From Thalassotalea litorea (GTDB taxonomy: Bacteria > Pseudomonadota > Gammaproteobacteria > Enterobacterales > Alteromonadaceae), in the NCBI RefSeq assembly GCF_005843925.1, contig NZ_VCBC01000002.1, positions 1-64,000 of the forward strand: a DNA stretch of 64,000 nt, written 5' to 3'. The number at the start of each line of letters is the position of its first letter. Within the stretch, counting starts at the first letter, position 1. The notes below the pieces were generated by a model. The model was not told the DNA's origin. It worked only from the letters and a program-made list of their open reading frames with translations, and ran no database searches. Shown piece after piece: positions 28,129-37,927 of this stretch. Made by a program: the position numbers and the translations under genes.

Positions 28129-28599
28129 TCATTGCGGGTCTTGTCCCATTAACGCCTGAAACTTTTGCTCTAGCTCATCTTCACTTAAATCTTGCACATG
28201 GGTCGCCAGCGTCCAGGTATGCCCAAATGGGTCTTTCAGGGTTCCTGCTCTATCTCCATAAAACTGGTCCTCTACTTCCCGAATGACTATGGCACCAGCG
28301 TTAACTGCCTGAGAAAAAGCGGTGTCGACATCATTCAGGTAAATCATTAGGCTTACTGGCGAGCCACCTAAGCTATCCGGACTGACAAAATTCATTTGTG
28401 GTTGCTCGTCTGCCAGCATGACATGGCTATTGCCGATCATAATCTCGCCATGAGCCACGCCTCCATCCGGCATTTTCAAAACGAGTTTTGTTTCGGCGTT
28501 AAACGCTTGCTGATAGAACTCGATGGCTGCAAGCGCGTTCTTGCAAATTAAGTATGGTGTAACTGAATGGTATCCGTCAGGGATCGGTTTGGCAGTCAT
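28129..28599 (-). CDS. VOC (glyoxalase/PhnB-like) family protein
   Basis: 156 residues with the paired beta-alpha-beta-beta-beta modules of the VOC superfamily: YHSVTPYLICKNALAAIEFY and later YLNDVDTAFSQAVNAGA plus DRAGTLKDPFGHTWTLATH. This matches the PhnB-like group of uncharacterised glyoxalase-fold proteins. I start at ATG 28599, with AAAGGT about 7 nt ahead; an upstream in-frame TTG would add 15 atypical residues. Substrate unknown. Confidence 0.85.
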   Translation of the reverse strand: MTAKPIPDGYHSVTPYLICKNALAAIEFYQQAFNAETKLVLKMPDGGVAHGEIMIGNSHVMLADEQPQMNFVSPDSLGGSPVSLMIYLNDVDTAFSQAVNAGAIVIREVEDQFYGDRAGTLKDPFGHTWTLATHVQDLSEDELEQKFQALMGQDPQ

Positions 28600-28720
28600 A
28601 TTATTTACCTTTTTGGCCCGATAAATTTCAAGAATAGCAGACAAATCAGATAAATAGAGAAGGAAAAGGCTTCGTTAAATAACGACAAGATTGAAAGATG
28701 TAGATGGATAAAAGATATGT

Positions 28721-28797
28721 TGGCGGAGTGGACGGGACTCGAACCCGCGACCCCCGGCGTGACAGGCCGGTATTCTAACCAACTGAACTACCACTCC
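28721..28797 (-). tRNA. tRNA-Asp (anticodon GTC), copy 2
   Basis: 77 nt on the reverse strand: acceptor GGAGTGG/CCACTCC, discriminator G, encoded CCA, anticodon loop CTGTCAC. It appears identical to the copy at 28835-28911 and lies 37 nt downstream of it. Confidence 0.97.
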
Positions 28798-28834
28798 GCG
28801 CTATAGGGATTACATTCGCTGCTTGCAGATATGT

Positions 28835-28911
28835 TGGCGGAGTGGACGGGACTCGAACCCGCGACCCCCGGCGTGACAGGCCGGTATTCTAACCAACTGA
28901 ACTACCACTCC
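28835..28911 (-). tRNA. tRNA-Asp (anticodon GTC), copy 1
   Basis: Same 77-nt sequence and fold as the following copy. This is the promoter-proximal gene of a tandem tRNA-Asp pair. Confidence 0.97.
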
Positions 28912-28953
28912 GCATCTGTGTCTTTGTTCAACATGTCGTTGAATGCGGCGGGA

Positions 28954-28982
28954 ATAATACGGTTATGAATAACATGAGTCAA
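28954..28982 (-). promoter_or_regulatory. Sigma70-type promoter of the tRNA-Asp pair
   Basis: On the minus strand TTGACT (28977-28982), a 17-nt spacer, TATTAT (28954-28959), then a GC-rich discriminator TCCCGCCGC. This is the same design as the tRNA-Ala/Glu promoter in this window. Confidence 0.8.
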
Positions 28983-29076
28983 CACTTTTTTCAGATAAAA
29001 CCTGCTGACTGAACAAATGTCGAACAAAACGGCCAAAGTCGCCGCGAGCTTGCGTATTTATTAAGCTTTATTGCGC

Positions 29077-29817
29077 TTACTCAGGCACAACTTCTTCAGC
29101 GGTTGACCGCCAAATTGGAGTACACCCTTTGTTGTCAACAATATCGAGGCGCTCTTCGTGAGCTCGCAACTCTTCAGGTTGAGCCATAAGCACCGGCAAT
29201 GGACTACGATTCGCTTCGACTCTGCGAATGCCCGACGTATCTCCTTCACTACCATCACCATGTTGTAAATTCAGAGTATTTTGCCGGCGGGTCATTTCGA
29301 TATAAACGAAAGCCAGCAATTGGGCATCAATTAATGCGCCGTGATAAGTACGGTCGACTAACTTATCGACTCGATAAAACCTCGCCAGATAATCCAAGGT
29401 TTTCGGTGAGCCAAACTCATCACGCGAAACTTTCAGTGTATCGGTAATGGTGCAGATGTCATTGGTCATTGGCAGGCCACGATTTACCATGGCAAATTCA
29501 TGGTCCATAAAACCGACGTCGAATTTTGCGTTATGAATAACTAATTCCGCCCCACGAATAAACTCAATAAACTCATTCGCCACTTGGTGGAATAATGGTT
29601 TATCTGCAAGAAAGTCATTGGTTAGACCGTGAACATCAATAACCTCCTGCTCCATAACCATTTGCGGGTTAAGGTAAGCATGGTAGTTACGACCGGTTAG
29701 CCTGCGGTCAATCATTTCAACACAGCCGATTTCAACGATGCGATGCCCCGCCTTCGGGTCAATACCCGTCGTTTCTGTATCAAGAATAATCAATCGTTCT
29801 TGTTGCGTTTCTTGCAC
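29077..29817 (-). CDS. dnaQ: DNA polymerase III epsilon subunit (3'-5' proofreading exonuclease)
   Basis: 246 residues against 243 in E. coli. DEDDh exonuclease motifs: ExoI LDTETTGID (Asp13, Glu15), ExoII HNAKFDVGFMDHE, ExoIII YHGALIDAQLLA. The C-terminal tail of about 60 residues would bind the polymerase alpha subunit and the clamp. I choose GTG 29817, preceded by AGGT at 7 nt, because it yields MQETQQERLIILDTET, like known DnaQ; an upstream TTG would add 27 unlikely residues. It is divergent from rnhA, as in E. coli. Confidence 0.95.
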   Translation of the reverse strand: MQETQQERLIILDTETTGIDPKAGHRIVEIGCVEMIDRRLTGRNYHAYLNPQMVMEQEVIDVHGLTNDFLADKPLFHQVANEFIEFIRGAELVIHNAKFDVGFMDHEFAMVNRGLPMTNDICTITDTLKVSRDEFGSPKTLDYLARFYRVDKLVDRTYHGALIDAQLLAFVYIEMTRRQNTLNLQHGDGSEGDTSGIRRVEANRSPLPVLMAQPEELRAHEERLDIVDNKGCTPIWRSTAEEVVPE

Positions 29818-29961
29818 TTGATGTACCTGACAAATAAAGAGTAATAACGTATGGGTTTTGCAAAGGCCTAATTTTATCCGCCAATAACAAAACTCCAAGC
29901 TGAAAAATTAGTATGATGTTACACTGGCACCAGCAATAAGCAAAGTAAGAATAATCAGCCT

Positions 29962-30426
29962 ATGAAAAAACAAGTCAATATATACACGGATGGCTCATGT
30001 CTTGGTAATCCGGGTCCCGGCGGGTACGGAGCGTTACTGATATATAAGCAGCATCGCAAAGAATTGTCCCAGGGTTATCAATTAACCACCAATAACCGCA
30101 TGGAAATGTTGGCGACTATTGTAGCTTTAGAATCATTGAAAGAGAGTTGTGATATCACCTTAACTACGGATAGTCAGTATGTTCGACAAGGCATAACACA
30201 GTGGATCCATAACTGGATCAAAAACAACTGGCGAACAAGCGCAAAGCAGCCGGTTAAAAATGCCGACCTTTGGAAACGTTTGTATCAGGAAACTCAGCGT
30301 CATGAAATTGACTGGAAATGGGTAAAAGGTCATTCTGGCCACCCTGAAAACGAGCGGGTTGATGATTTGGCCCGTAACGCTGCGGAAGGTAAAAATTTAA
30401 TCGAAGATGTAGGCTACCAGGAATAA
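29962..30426 (+). CDS. rnhA: Ribonuclease HI
   Basis: Cleaves RNA in RNA-DNA hybrids (R-loops, primer remnants). The 154 residues carry every catalytic position of E. coli RNase HI at the same number: Asp10 in [14 protein letters not shown], Glu48 in NNRMEML, Asp70 in TTDSQYV, His124 in VKGHSGH and Asp134 in ERVDDLA. The divergent dnaQ-rnhA pair shares a short promoter region of about 140 nt. Confidence 0.98.
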   Translation: MKKQVNIYTDGSCLGNPGPGGYGALLIYKQHRKELSQGYQLTTNNRMEMLATIVALESLKESCDITLTTDSQYVRQGITQWIHNWIKNNWRTSAKQPVKNADLWKRLYQETQRHEIDWKWVKGHSGHPENERVDDLARNAAEGKNLIEDVGYQE

Positions 30427-30488
30427 TTAAGGTAAGTTATCGCTAATTATCAACACGAGCCCATTTAAATCAAATCTCAGGATGAATT

Positions 30489-31349
30489 ATGAACCCGGAT
30501 ATTAAAGCATTTTTCCATCAGGCATCATTCACTTTGACCTATGTCGTTTCCTGCCCCCAAACCCGGGAGTGTGTCATTATCGACCCTGCGTTGGATTTTG
30601 ATCCGGTCGCATGTGAAATCAGTTCTAAATTCAGTGATGAACTGATCCAATATATCTCCGACAATAAACTGACTCTAACCTATATTTTAGAGACCCACGC
30701 CCACGCCGATCACATTTCCAGCGCAAGCTACTTAAAATCGAAGTTAGGTGGTGAAATCGGGATCAGTGACAATATCAAACGAACCCAGTCAACGTTTAAA
30801 GTGATATTCAATATGGCGAAGCAATTGAATGAAGGGACTCAACATTTTGATCATCTCTTACAAGAAGGCGACAGCTTATCTGTTGGCAAGTTGGCTATCA
30901 ACATCCTCGAAACGCCCGGTCACACACCGGATAGCATTACCTTTGTTATCGGTGAACATGCGTTTATTGGTGATACGTTATTTATGCCAGACTCTGGCAG
31001 TGCCCGTTGTGATTTTCCCGGTGGTGATGCCCGCTTACTGTACTCTTCGATTCAAAAGCTCTATGCTCTTGGCGATGATACGCGTTTATATATGTGTCAT
31101 GATTACCAGCCACAAGGCCGAGCGCTAGCTTACCAATGCACAGTGGCTGAACAAAAACAGCAAAACATCCAGGTTCGAGAAGGCATTGCCGAGCATGAGT
31201 ACGTAAAAATCAGAGAACAAAGAGATGCGACTTTGACCAACCCTAAGCTCATCTTCCCTTCCCTGCAATGTAATATTCAAGCAGGTAAACTTCCCATGCC
31301 TGAAGATAACGGCCAGGTCTATTTCAAATTACCAGTGAAAGTCGCTTAA
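30489..31349 (+). CDS. MBL-fold hydrolase, persulfide dioxygenase-like (ETHE1/Blh type)
   Basis: 286 residues. The metal motif HAHADH (His70, His72, Asp74, His75) is followed by a second His in LETPGHTPDS and an Asp in FIGDTLFMPDSG. The N-terminus FHQASFTLTYVV and the spacing of IDPALDFDP resemble the Blh/SdoA persulfide dioxygenases that oxidise glutathione persulfide to sulfite. No rhodanese domain or BigR-type regulator adjoins it, so the sulfur role is a family guess; a glyoxalase II-like hydrolase is the alternative. AGGA lies 8 nt before the ATG. Confidence 0.8.
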   Translation: MNPDIKAFFHQASFTLTYVVSCPQTRECVIIDPALDFDPVACEISSKFSDELIQYISDNKLTLTYILETHAHADHISSASYLKSKLGGEIGISDNIKRTQSTFKVIFNMAKQLNEGTQHFDHLLQEGDSLSVGKLAINILETPGHTPDSITFVIGEHAFIGDTLFMPDSGSARCDFPGGDARLLYSSIQKLYALGDDTRLYMCHDYQPQGRALAYQCTVAEQKQQNIQVREGIAEHEYVKIREQRDATLTNPKLIFPSLQCNIQAGKLPMPEDNGQVYFKLPVKVA

Positions 31350-31877
31350 CTAATTAGGTGGCTTTTTCGATCGGCCACTCTTTTCCTCTACCTGCTCTGG
31401 AAATTCAGCCAGGTTAAGACGTACTCGGGGCAACCACATTCCACAGGCAATAACGATTAACGCGATAAACCATTGCAGGTAGACTTCTGCGCTAATATTT
31501 CCCTGCCAGATAATGCTGTATACGCTAAATAACAGCGCTTCGATAACCAGAATAACGAATGCCAGCCAAATCATATTCGGCCAGAGGTAGTGGACTAAGC
31601 GTGATGCATCCGGCTTCCTGAAAAATACGACGTAAACGAACAACAATGACGGTATTGAAACCACCAAGGCGACATAAAAAGTCTCGGGTTGCGGGTAAAT
31701 CATTTGAATAAACTGCAATTTATCTCGCATATTGACGACAGAAAGCAACCCAACCAGGTACGCACGATTCAAATAAATCATCACCAGATAAAACCACCAG
31801 GACAACTTAAGGCACTGGTTCCTATCGAAATCTTTTAATGAATACTTAGCATATGGATGTACAACTTTCTTATCCAT
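31350..31877 (-). CDS. DUF2919 (YfeZ-like) inner-membrane protein
   Basis: 175 residues with four hydrophobic segments, starting LKLSWWFYLVMIYLNRAYLV. The pattern YSLKDFDRNQCLKL near the N-terminus and MIYPQPETFYVALV mid-protein match DUF2919. Function unknown. I use ATG 31877, with GAGAG ahead of it, instead of the TTG at 31892. It lies 20 nt after the DUF599 gene on the same strand and directly abuts the end of the convergent MBL gene. Confidence 0.75.
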   Translation of the reverse strand: MDKKVVHPYAKYSLKDFDRNQCLKLSWWFYLVMIYLNRAYLVGLLSVVNMRDKLQFIQMIYPQPETFYVALVVSIPSLLFVYVVFFRKPDASRLVHYLWPNMIWLAFVILVIEALLFSVYSIIWQGNISAEVYLQWFIALIVIACGMWLPRVRLNLAEFPEQVEEKSGRSKKPPN

Positions 31878-31897
31878 CGAACTCTCTTGCAAAATAA

Positions 31898-32614
31898 CTA
31901 TTGTGGAAATGAATCGGAGAAATCATTCTCCAAGTTATTAACTCCCGCCTTGATGGCTTCTAGAGCACGAGATTTAAATTCTCGAGAATACAATATATAG
32001 ACAACCGCCAGACTACTGAAGATGAACAGCAGCGGGTGGAAAAACCAACAAAGTGCCGCCAGGGCAAAGTAATAAGAACGCAGTCCATAGTTATATGCAT
32101 GGCCGGCCTGATCCTGAACCACCGCCATTTGCTTGGCATAATCCATTAAATGTTGTTTTGTGGTCCCTTCTTCAAATGGCGCCGCCCCCATCATAATATT
32201 AACAAAGCCATATTGGCGCATCGACCAGGTAAACTGGAAAAATGCCATTACAAAAATAACCACCAAAACACTCAGCTTTATTTGGATCATAACCGGCCCT
32301 TTATCTGTTGCATACGGGATAGCAGATAACATGGCCGAGACATTGTCTACCTGGGTGAAAAGCGTTAACACACCGGCCAATACCAGCATGGTGGATGAAG
32401 CGAAAAATGCGACATGGCGATCAAGGTTCGACAGCATCGATGCATCCGATACCCGGATATCATGATCAAATACATGCCGCATCCAAATAATGCGGGTTTG
32501 ATGCAAACAACGGGATAGACAGGGTGTCGTTTTCGCTTTAACACGAGAAAACTGGGTATAACCAACCCAACTGGCGACAAAAATGAAAAGTGCAGTGTAA
32601 TCTAATAGCGTCAA
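31898..32614 (-). CDS. DUF599 membrane protein
   Basis: 238 residues with about four or five membrane segments (for example ALFIFVASWVGY and KLSVLVVIFVMAFFQF) and the family hallmarks HDIRVSDASMLSNL, FTWSMRQYGFVNIMMGAAP and HAYNYGLRSYYFALA. Function unknown. The start is TTG 32614, supported by AAGGAG 8 nt upstream; no ATG fits. It is probably cotranscribed with the DUF2919 gene. Confidence 0.85.
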   Translation of the reverse strand: MTLLDYTALFIFVASWVGYTQFSRVKAKTTPCLSRCLHQTRIIWMRHVFDHDIRVSDASMLSNLDRHVAFFASSTMLVLAGVLTLFTQVDNVSAMLSAIPYATDKGPVMIQIKLSVLVVIFVMAFFQFTWSMRQYGFVNIMMGAAPFEEGTTKQHLMDYAKQMAVVQDQAGHAYNYGLRSYYFALAALCWFFHPLLFIFSSLAVVYILYSREFKSRALEAIKAGVNNLENDFSDSFPQ

Positions 32615-32868
32615 TGTCTAATCTCCTTGATAATCTTATTTATTATGCCTAAAACAAAACGACTATTCGACTCACATATTCAAAATTAATTGATTTTTTA
32701 TATACCACAAGCCTTTAAAAAGCCGTTAACAGATTGTTTAAAAATGAATTTCAATATTCAAATTACAAAAACTTACAATTTGACATAAACCGCCAATAAA
32801 GGTATAAAAAAACAAACGTTTTCGGTATCCCGGAAAAACAAAAATAACAGCAAAAATAGGAAGTTTGA

Positions 32869-35241
32869 ATGATTTTGCTTAGGGAAAACGTTAAAGGTCT
32901 CTTACTTTGTGTTGGTCTTTTTCTTGTCTCATTTGCCTCCGTTTCCAAACAGCAATTTTCAATTCCCCATATCAAGGCAGATATCACCCTTGACGGGGAA
33001 CTCAATGAGGCTGCCTGGCAACAAGCTCAGCGTGTCGATCTCGATATCGTCAACCACCCATTTAACAATACCCCTAGCCCGGTTAAAACCGAAGTCTATA
33101 TCTTTGAAGATGGCGAAAAGATTCACTTTGCGTTTAAAGCCTACGATCCAAATCCGAAAAATATTCAGGCATTTTTGCGAGACCGGGATAAAGCCTGGGG
33201 AGATGATTTAGTCGGCATCAAACTTGATACGTTTAATGACCATCGTTTGGCATACAAGTTTTTTGTTAACCCGTTTGGGGTACAAAATGATGGCATTCAA
33301 AATGAGATGACCGGGGAGGAAAGCAACCTTTGGGATGGTATCTGGTACTCTTTTGGCAAAATCACGGATTTTGGCTATTTAGTTGAATTTTCAATCCCTT
33401 ACCGTGAGCTTAACTTCCAACAAGGCGATGACATTAAAACCTGGGGCATTGAAATGATGCGCTTGTACCCGAGAAACCAACGCTTGCGTATTTCTCATAT
33501 CAAATTGGATCGTGACAATCAATGCTGGGTTTGTCAGATGGATGAATTGACCGGGTTTGAAAACGCCAAAACAGGTAAAAACCTTACCATAACCCCATCA
33601 CTGGTTGCGTTACATAATAAAGAAAAAGCCGATTATTTATACCCAGATAACCAGTCGCAAACAAAAGATTGGCAGTCTGAAAATGACATTGAACCTGGCT
33701 TGAATGTCCGTTGGGGAATTACCCCGGATACGCTGTTAAACGTCAGTTTAAATCCTGATTTTTCGACCGTTGAATCCGATGCAGGACAACTTAGCGTGAA
33801 TCAAAACGAAGCGTTATATTTCGATGAGAAACGGCCGTTTTTTCTGGATAATTCTGAATATTTTTCCAGCCAATCGGATCTGGTTTACACCAGAAATATT
33901 GTTGACCCAGATTTAGGTGTAAAACTGACGGGCCGTGAGGGTAATCATTCATTTGGACTATTTACCGCCAAAGACCAACAAACCAATTTTATTTTACCTG
34001 GCAATGTGTATTCTCGTCCGGTTGAAGTGGTTGGCGATAACTGGAGCAGCGCACTACGTTATCGATATGACGTTAACAATGACCTTTCTTTGGGATTGAT
34101 CTCAACCATTCGTCAAGGAGAGCAATACCATAACCTCGTTTCCGGTGTAGACGGAAAATACAAAATCACAGATTCGAACAAAGTGGTCGCCCAAGTGATG
34201 TATTCGGATACCGAATATCCTGACGACTTATTCAATCAATTTTGTGATGAAGGTCAATGTGATCATGCCAGCTTAGTTGGTAAGCAAGATGAACGTTTTT
34301 CAGATACTGGTTTTAAAATTGGTGTTGAGCACAATAGTACAAACTGGAACCTAAGTGCCCACTATCAGGATTTAGGGCGGGATTTTCGCGCAGATTTAGG
34401 CTACATGCCGTTAATCGACATCAAGCAGTTGAAAACCAATATTGAACGCATTGTTTATAGCGATGGTAGCTGGTGGACCGACCTATATTTTGGTGCCGAA
34501 TATGAATCAACAAACAATCAGGAAAACGAGTTAATTAACGAATCTTTTGCAGCAAATTTTGGTATTTATGGGCCGATGCAATCATTCGCAATATTTAGTC
34601 TGATAGAAGAAGATCGAGTAGGGCTTAGATTCAACCCCAACGATACCAGTATTGATGGCAACACCGCCTTGTTTGAATTATCAAAGATGAATGGCGTATT
34701 TCTGATCCAGCCCTTGCCAAATTTTGTCTTTAGCCTTTTTGCTGAGGTCGGAGATGGTATCGATTACTACAACGACCGGGTTGGCGATGCGATTGTATTT
34801 GCTCCTGAAGCAACCTGGAACATCAATCAAAATACTCAATTAGACATGGCCTATACCTTTGCTAAGCTCGATGCGGAAGGTGCCAATGTCTACATTGAAA
34901 GAGTATCAGATATACGTTTAAGCTATCAGTTTGATATCAACAGTTCGATAAAATTAAATCTTGTTTATACCGATTCAGATATAAATCTTAACAATGATGC
35001 TTGGGCATACGATTTTGATTATTACAATTTTAAGTATAATATTGCTGAAGAAAATAACGTATCCGCGCAACTAATTTATTCCTATCGGATCAATCCACAA
35101 ACGGTATTTTTCTTGGGCTACTCCAGTAACGGCTATGAAGCGATTGGCCAACCCAATACGCCCGATCAATTCCTGTTAAAAAGACTGGCTAAAACCGAGA
35201 ATGAAACGGCCTTCTTAAAGCTCAGCTACGCCTGGATGTAA
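32869..35241 (+). CDS. Secreted CBM9-like / DUF5916 outer-membrane-type protein
   Basis: 790 residues. The signal-peptide-like N-terminus (GLLLCVGLFLVSFASV) is followed by a CBM9-like sandwich (about 35-215: ITLDGELNEAAWQQAQ, then EVYIFEDGEKIHFAFKAYD). A long C-terminal part of alternating aromatic beta-strands resembles DUF5916 and an outer-membrane barrel, ending in FLKLSYAWM, although a terminal Phe is absent. Proteins of this kind are common in marine bacteria, sometimes near polysaccharide or peptide uptake genes; the ligand is unknown. AGGA precedes the ATG. It stands alone with its own terminator. Confidence 0.8.
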   Translation: MILLRENVKGLLLCVGLFLVSFASVSKQQFSIPHIKADITLDGELNEAAWQQAQRVDLDIVNHPFNNTPSPVKTEVYIFEDGEKIHFAFKAYDPNPKNIQAFLRDRDKAWGDDLVGIKLDTFNDHRLAYKFFVNPFGVQNDGIQNEMTGEESNLWDGIWYSFGKITDFGYLVEFSIPYRELNFQQGDDIKTWGIEMMRLYPRNQRLRISHIKLDRDNQCWVCQMDELTGFENAKTGKNLTITPSLVALHNKEKADYLYPDNQSQTKDWQSENDIEPGLNVRWGITPDTLLNVSLNPDFSTVESDAGQLSVNQNEALYFDEKRPFFLDNSEYFSSQSDLVYTRNIVDPDLGVKLTGREGNHSFGLFTAKDQQTNFILPGNVYSRPVEVVGDNWSSALRYRYDVNNDLSLGLISTIRQGEQYHNLVSGVDGKYKITDSNKVVAQVMYSDTEYPDDLFNQFCDEGQCDHASLVGKQDERFSDTGFKIGVEHNSTNWNLSAHYQDLGRDFRADLGYMPLIDIKQLKTNIERIVYSDGSWWTDLYFGAEYESTNNQENELINESFAANFGIYGPMQSFAIFSLIEEDRVGLRFNPNDTSIDGNTALFELSKMNGVFLIQPLPNFVFSLFAEVGDGIDYYNDRVGDAIVFAPEATWNINQNTQLDMAYTFAKLDAEGANVYIERVSDIRLSYQFDINSSIKLNLVYTDSDINLNNDAWAYDFDYYNFKYNIAEENNVSAQLIYSYRINPQTVFFLGYSSNGYEAIGQPNTPDQFLLKRLAKTENETAFLKLSYAWM

Positions 35242-35260
35242 GCCAAAGATGATGCATAGC

Positions 35261-35296
35261 AGCAAGATAAATAACCGACCGTTATTTTTTCTTGCT
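35261..35296 (+). terminator. Terminator of the CBM9/DUF5916 gene
   Basis: AGCAAG...AATAAC, loop CGACC, GTTATT...CTTGCT. The stem is interrupted by an A/T bulge region and contains a T-run, 19 nt after the stop codon. Confidence 0.6.
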
Positions 35297-35454
35297 CCTA
35301 CTAAAACAAGCGACCATAAAAAACCGTACACCTCTTAAACAATCGATATTCTGCTCCGTGCTAGCGCTTAAAATCGGTCGCTTAAACCTTAAATCGCCAC
35401 CATGCGCACGGCGCCAAAGAGTTTTTGAATATCGACATTAGGGTTTAACATCAA

Positions 35455-35889
35455 CTATTCGTCACTGACGACAATTTCTGCGAGGGTATGCGAGGGCGTG
35501 GATTGTACGAATACGAATGTATTTTGTTGGTACTGGCATGCTAACGCGCAGGCGTTACGACGATCGATATTAAGCACCAGAGCGCTTGGCTCTATCCAAG
35601 TGCTGGTGTCGTTGCGTCCTTCACCAACATAGAATTGATAGCCTTGATTGATTAAATCATCCTGAAGCGTTTGATCGGCGACTAGATTTTGTTTATCGGA
35701 TACTTTTTTACTGTATGGATTATACGCACTGATCAGAGCCGCGGCATACACGCCTTGTTGCTGTAACAAGTGGTGCAGTTCACCATTAGATTTACCCAAG
35801 GGAATTGATAAAACGTCTCCATCGATGATGGCACTAAACAAGGTATCGTGATAAACCTGCATTAACTCTTCAGAGATGTGCTTAGTCAT
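35455..35889 (-). CDS. DUF3293 domain protein
   Basis: 144 residues, no signal peptide. The segment AALISAYNPYSKKVSDKQN, then GEGRNDTSTWIEPSALVLNI and ACALACQYQQNTFVFV, match the DUF3293 fold, a small cytosolic domain of unknown function. ATG 35889. It is followed upstream, 63 nt away, by the DUF3300 gene on the same strand. Confidence 0.8.
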   Translation of the reverse strand: MTKHISEELMQVYHDTLFSAIIDGDVLSIPLGKSNGELHHLLQQQGVYAAALISAYNPYSKKVSDKQNLVADQTLQDDLINQGYQFYVGEGRNDTSTWIEPSALVLNIDRRNACALACQYQQNTFVFVQSTPSHTLAEIVVSDE

Positions 35890-35952
35890 AGGATAAAACG
35901 ATACCTTTGCCTTTGTCTGTGTCCTTAGCTCAAAATTCCCCGGGCAGTGCGA

Positions 35953-37872
35953 CTAATATTGCTTTTGCCGAGAGGATGGCGGCGCAGAGCGTGTGGTTGT
36001 CTGTGCCGGCGCTCTTGGTGTTGATACTCTTGGCGTTGATGCTCTTGGTGTTGCAACCCGGGCAGGCGGCGATTGGATCGTGCGTGTCGGCGTTCGCATT
36101 GTACTGCGTGGCGTACTCATTTGCGTACTTTGCATTGTTGAGCGAGCAGGCGTCGTGCTGCGCATCGCAGGTGCAGTACGAGTCGTAGGTGCTGTGTGTA
36201 CCGATGGTGAGGACGCAGGCGTCAAGCTCCGCCTTGACGACGTGGCCGAAGGCTGATTGACACTGCGGCTCGGCAACGTTGCTGAACGGCTAGGTTCGAC
36301 CGTTCTTGTTGCAGATACACTCGGCTGCGTAACACGAGAATTGGTAACAGAACGAGGTGCAGTTTGCCTGACCGGTGTTGTGGCATTGCCGGTACGCATT
36401 TTCTGCTCGCGAAGCTGATTGTAATCCGCCGATGAGCGCGAAAGTTTGTCCTGCACTTTCTGGTATCGATCACGACCTTGCAATTGTCGACTCAGTTCAT
36501 TGTTTGAGCGATTTATCTGTTCCGTTGCCGAGCGGGTCGCTGGCGTCGTAGTCCGTTGCTCATTTCGCGTTGTTGCTAAATCCCGACGCTGTTGTTCAAA
36601 TCGTTGCTGATAACTTTGAATCAACTCTTTATTCACAGGGCGTTTTGCGACATCTTCATTGCGGTATTTTAAACGTTGCGCAGTGTCATTAACCGTTGCA
36701 TCGGTTTTGCTTCTATTTGCAGGAGACAGTGTAGTATTCATACCCGTATCTCGAATTTGCGCCTGAGCATCCACTTCTTGTTGCAGTTGTTGATGTTTTT
36801 GACGCATTAATTCTTTACGACCAGCCCCCTGCTCGCCACCAACATGCCCCATTTTCCGCATATCTGCTGTAGGCGGGGTCACATAAGCATCACGATTTGA
36901 ATGGTACTGTTTTTTGGCATAATCGGTTCGATAACCAACGCCTTTACGATGTTTAGGATCATGTTTCCATTGCTGACCAAGGTCTTTTTTTATCTTGGTG
37001 GCGTAGTAAGGCTTTTTATGATGATATCTTCTGCCAGGATAATGCTGGTTGCGATAATGATACGGCTTATATCGATAATCGTTATACACTCGCATATGAT
37101 AACCAGGCCAGTAAAACGAATTAAAATGATAGTTAAACGAAATACTCACACCCGGCAGCCAGGTATAGTAACCAACCTGAGCAAAACGATTGTGATTATG
37201 ATGCCAACGCCAATCCCAATAAACCGGCGGGTAATAACCCCAGCGCCAGTTTCCGTAGACTACGCGTGTATCGTAATAGGGAACGTAAATAACTTCCGGT
37301 TCTGGTGATTGGATCACGATCACATTATCTTCTTTATAGACTTCAACTTTGTCCATATTACTAAGACTGCCAGCCTCATCGGCCTGCTGTCGCAACGACT
37401 GAATACTGGCAAGAAGACGCGACTCGTCGTCAAGGAATGCATCTCCTAAATCCTGAAGCCAGTCCAGATCATCAGCGATCCGTTTTAATACTTCAGGAAA
37501 GGCAATCAAGGCTTTCACGCTGGGATCCCAATCTTCATCTTCCGCGGCTTTCATCGCTTTGTCGTTTGCCAAAGATTCATTTTCTGCACGCCAACGACTG
37601 GCTTGAACGACTTCAAGAGGATACGTGGATGCAATCAGGATGTGGGTTAACAGGCTATCTGGGTACAATGCGATAGGTGCCAGCATTTGCTCGAGCTCTG
37701 CATCGCTAAATATCTGTTCAGTATTGGCTTGTTGAGCCTTTTTGGGGGCGCTAGACTGTGCCGGTTCTGGCTCGCTTATTTGTCTAGCGGTGTTGTTTTC
37801 TTGCTGAGCAAACACGATTGAAGCTGAACTTGTCAGATAAAGTAGCGCAAGCAATTGAGTAAAACGTGTCAT
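35953..37872 (-). CDS. DUF3300 secreted protein with long Arg/Ser/Thr/Pro-rich tail
   Basis: 639 residues. Signal peptide (LLALLYLTSSASIVFA|QQ), then the DUF3300 domain (about 55-215: LEQMLAPIALYPDSLLTHIL, ASTYPLEVVQASRW, PEPEVIYVPYYDTRVVYG), and a Trp/Tyr/His-rich part (NWRWGYYPPVYWDWRWHH). The last 250 or so residues are low-complexity, rich in Arg, Ser, Thr and Pro with repeated TPR/STPR units. AGGTGG lies just before ATG 37872. Function unknown; E. coli relatives are envelope proteins. Confidence 0.85.
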   Translation of the reverse strand: MTRFTQLLALLYLTSSASIVFAQQENNTARQISEPEPAQSSAPKKAQQANTEQIFSDAELEQMLAPIALYPDSLLTHILIASTYPLEVVQASRWRAENESLANDKAMKAAEDEDWDPSVKALIAFPEVLKRIADDLDWLQDLGDAFLDDESRLLASIQSLRQQADEAGSLSNMDKVEVYKEDNVIVIQSPEPEVIYVPYYDTRVVYGNWRWGYYPPVYWDWRWHHNHNRFAQVGYYTWLPGVSISFNYHFNSFYWPGYHMRVYNDYRYKPYHYRNQHYPGRRYHHKKPYYATKIKKDLGQQWKHDPKHRKGVGYRTDYAKKQYHSNRDAYVTPPTADMRKMGHVGGEQGAGRKELMRQKHQQLQQEVDAQAQIRDTGMNTTLSPANRSKTDATVNDTAQRLKYRNEDVAKRPVNKELIQSYQQRFEQQRRDLATTRNEQRTTTPATRSATEQINRSNNELSRQLQGRDRYQKVQDKLSRSSADYNQLREQKMRTGNATTPVRQTAPRSVTNSRVTQPSVSATRTVEPSRSATLPSRSVNQPSATSSRRSLTPASSPSVHTAPTTRTAPAMRSTTPARSTMQSTQMSTPRSTMRTPTRTIQSPPARVATPRASTPRVSTPRAPAQTTTRSAPPSSRQKQY

Positions 37873-37927
37873 AAACCACCTCTTCGCGAAGATGCATTCC
37901 CTGCTGTCGGTTGGTACTTTCAGTATA

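Noticed and set aside
35907..36256. Plus-strand open frames opposite the DUF3300 tail
   Set aside because: They arise from the low-complexity composition of the real gene and have no ribosome-binding site or recognisable domains.
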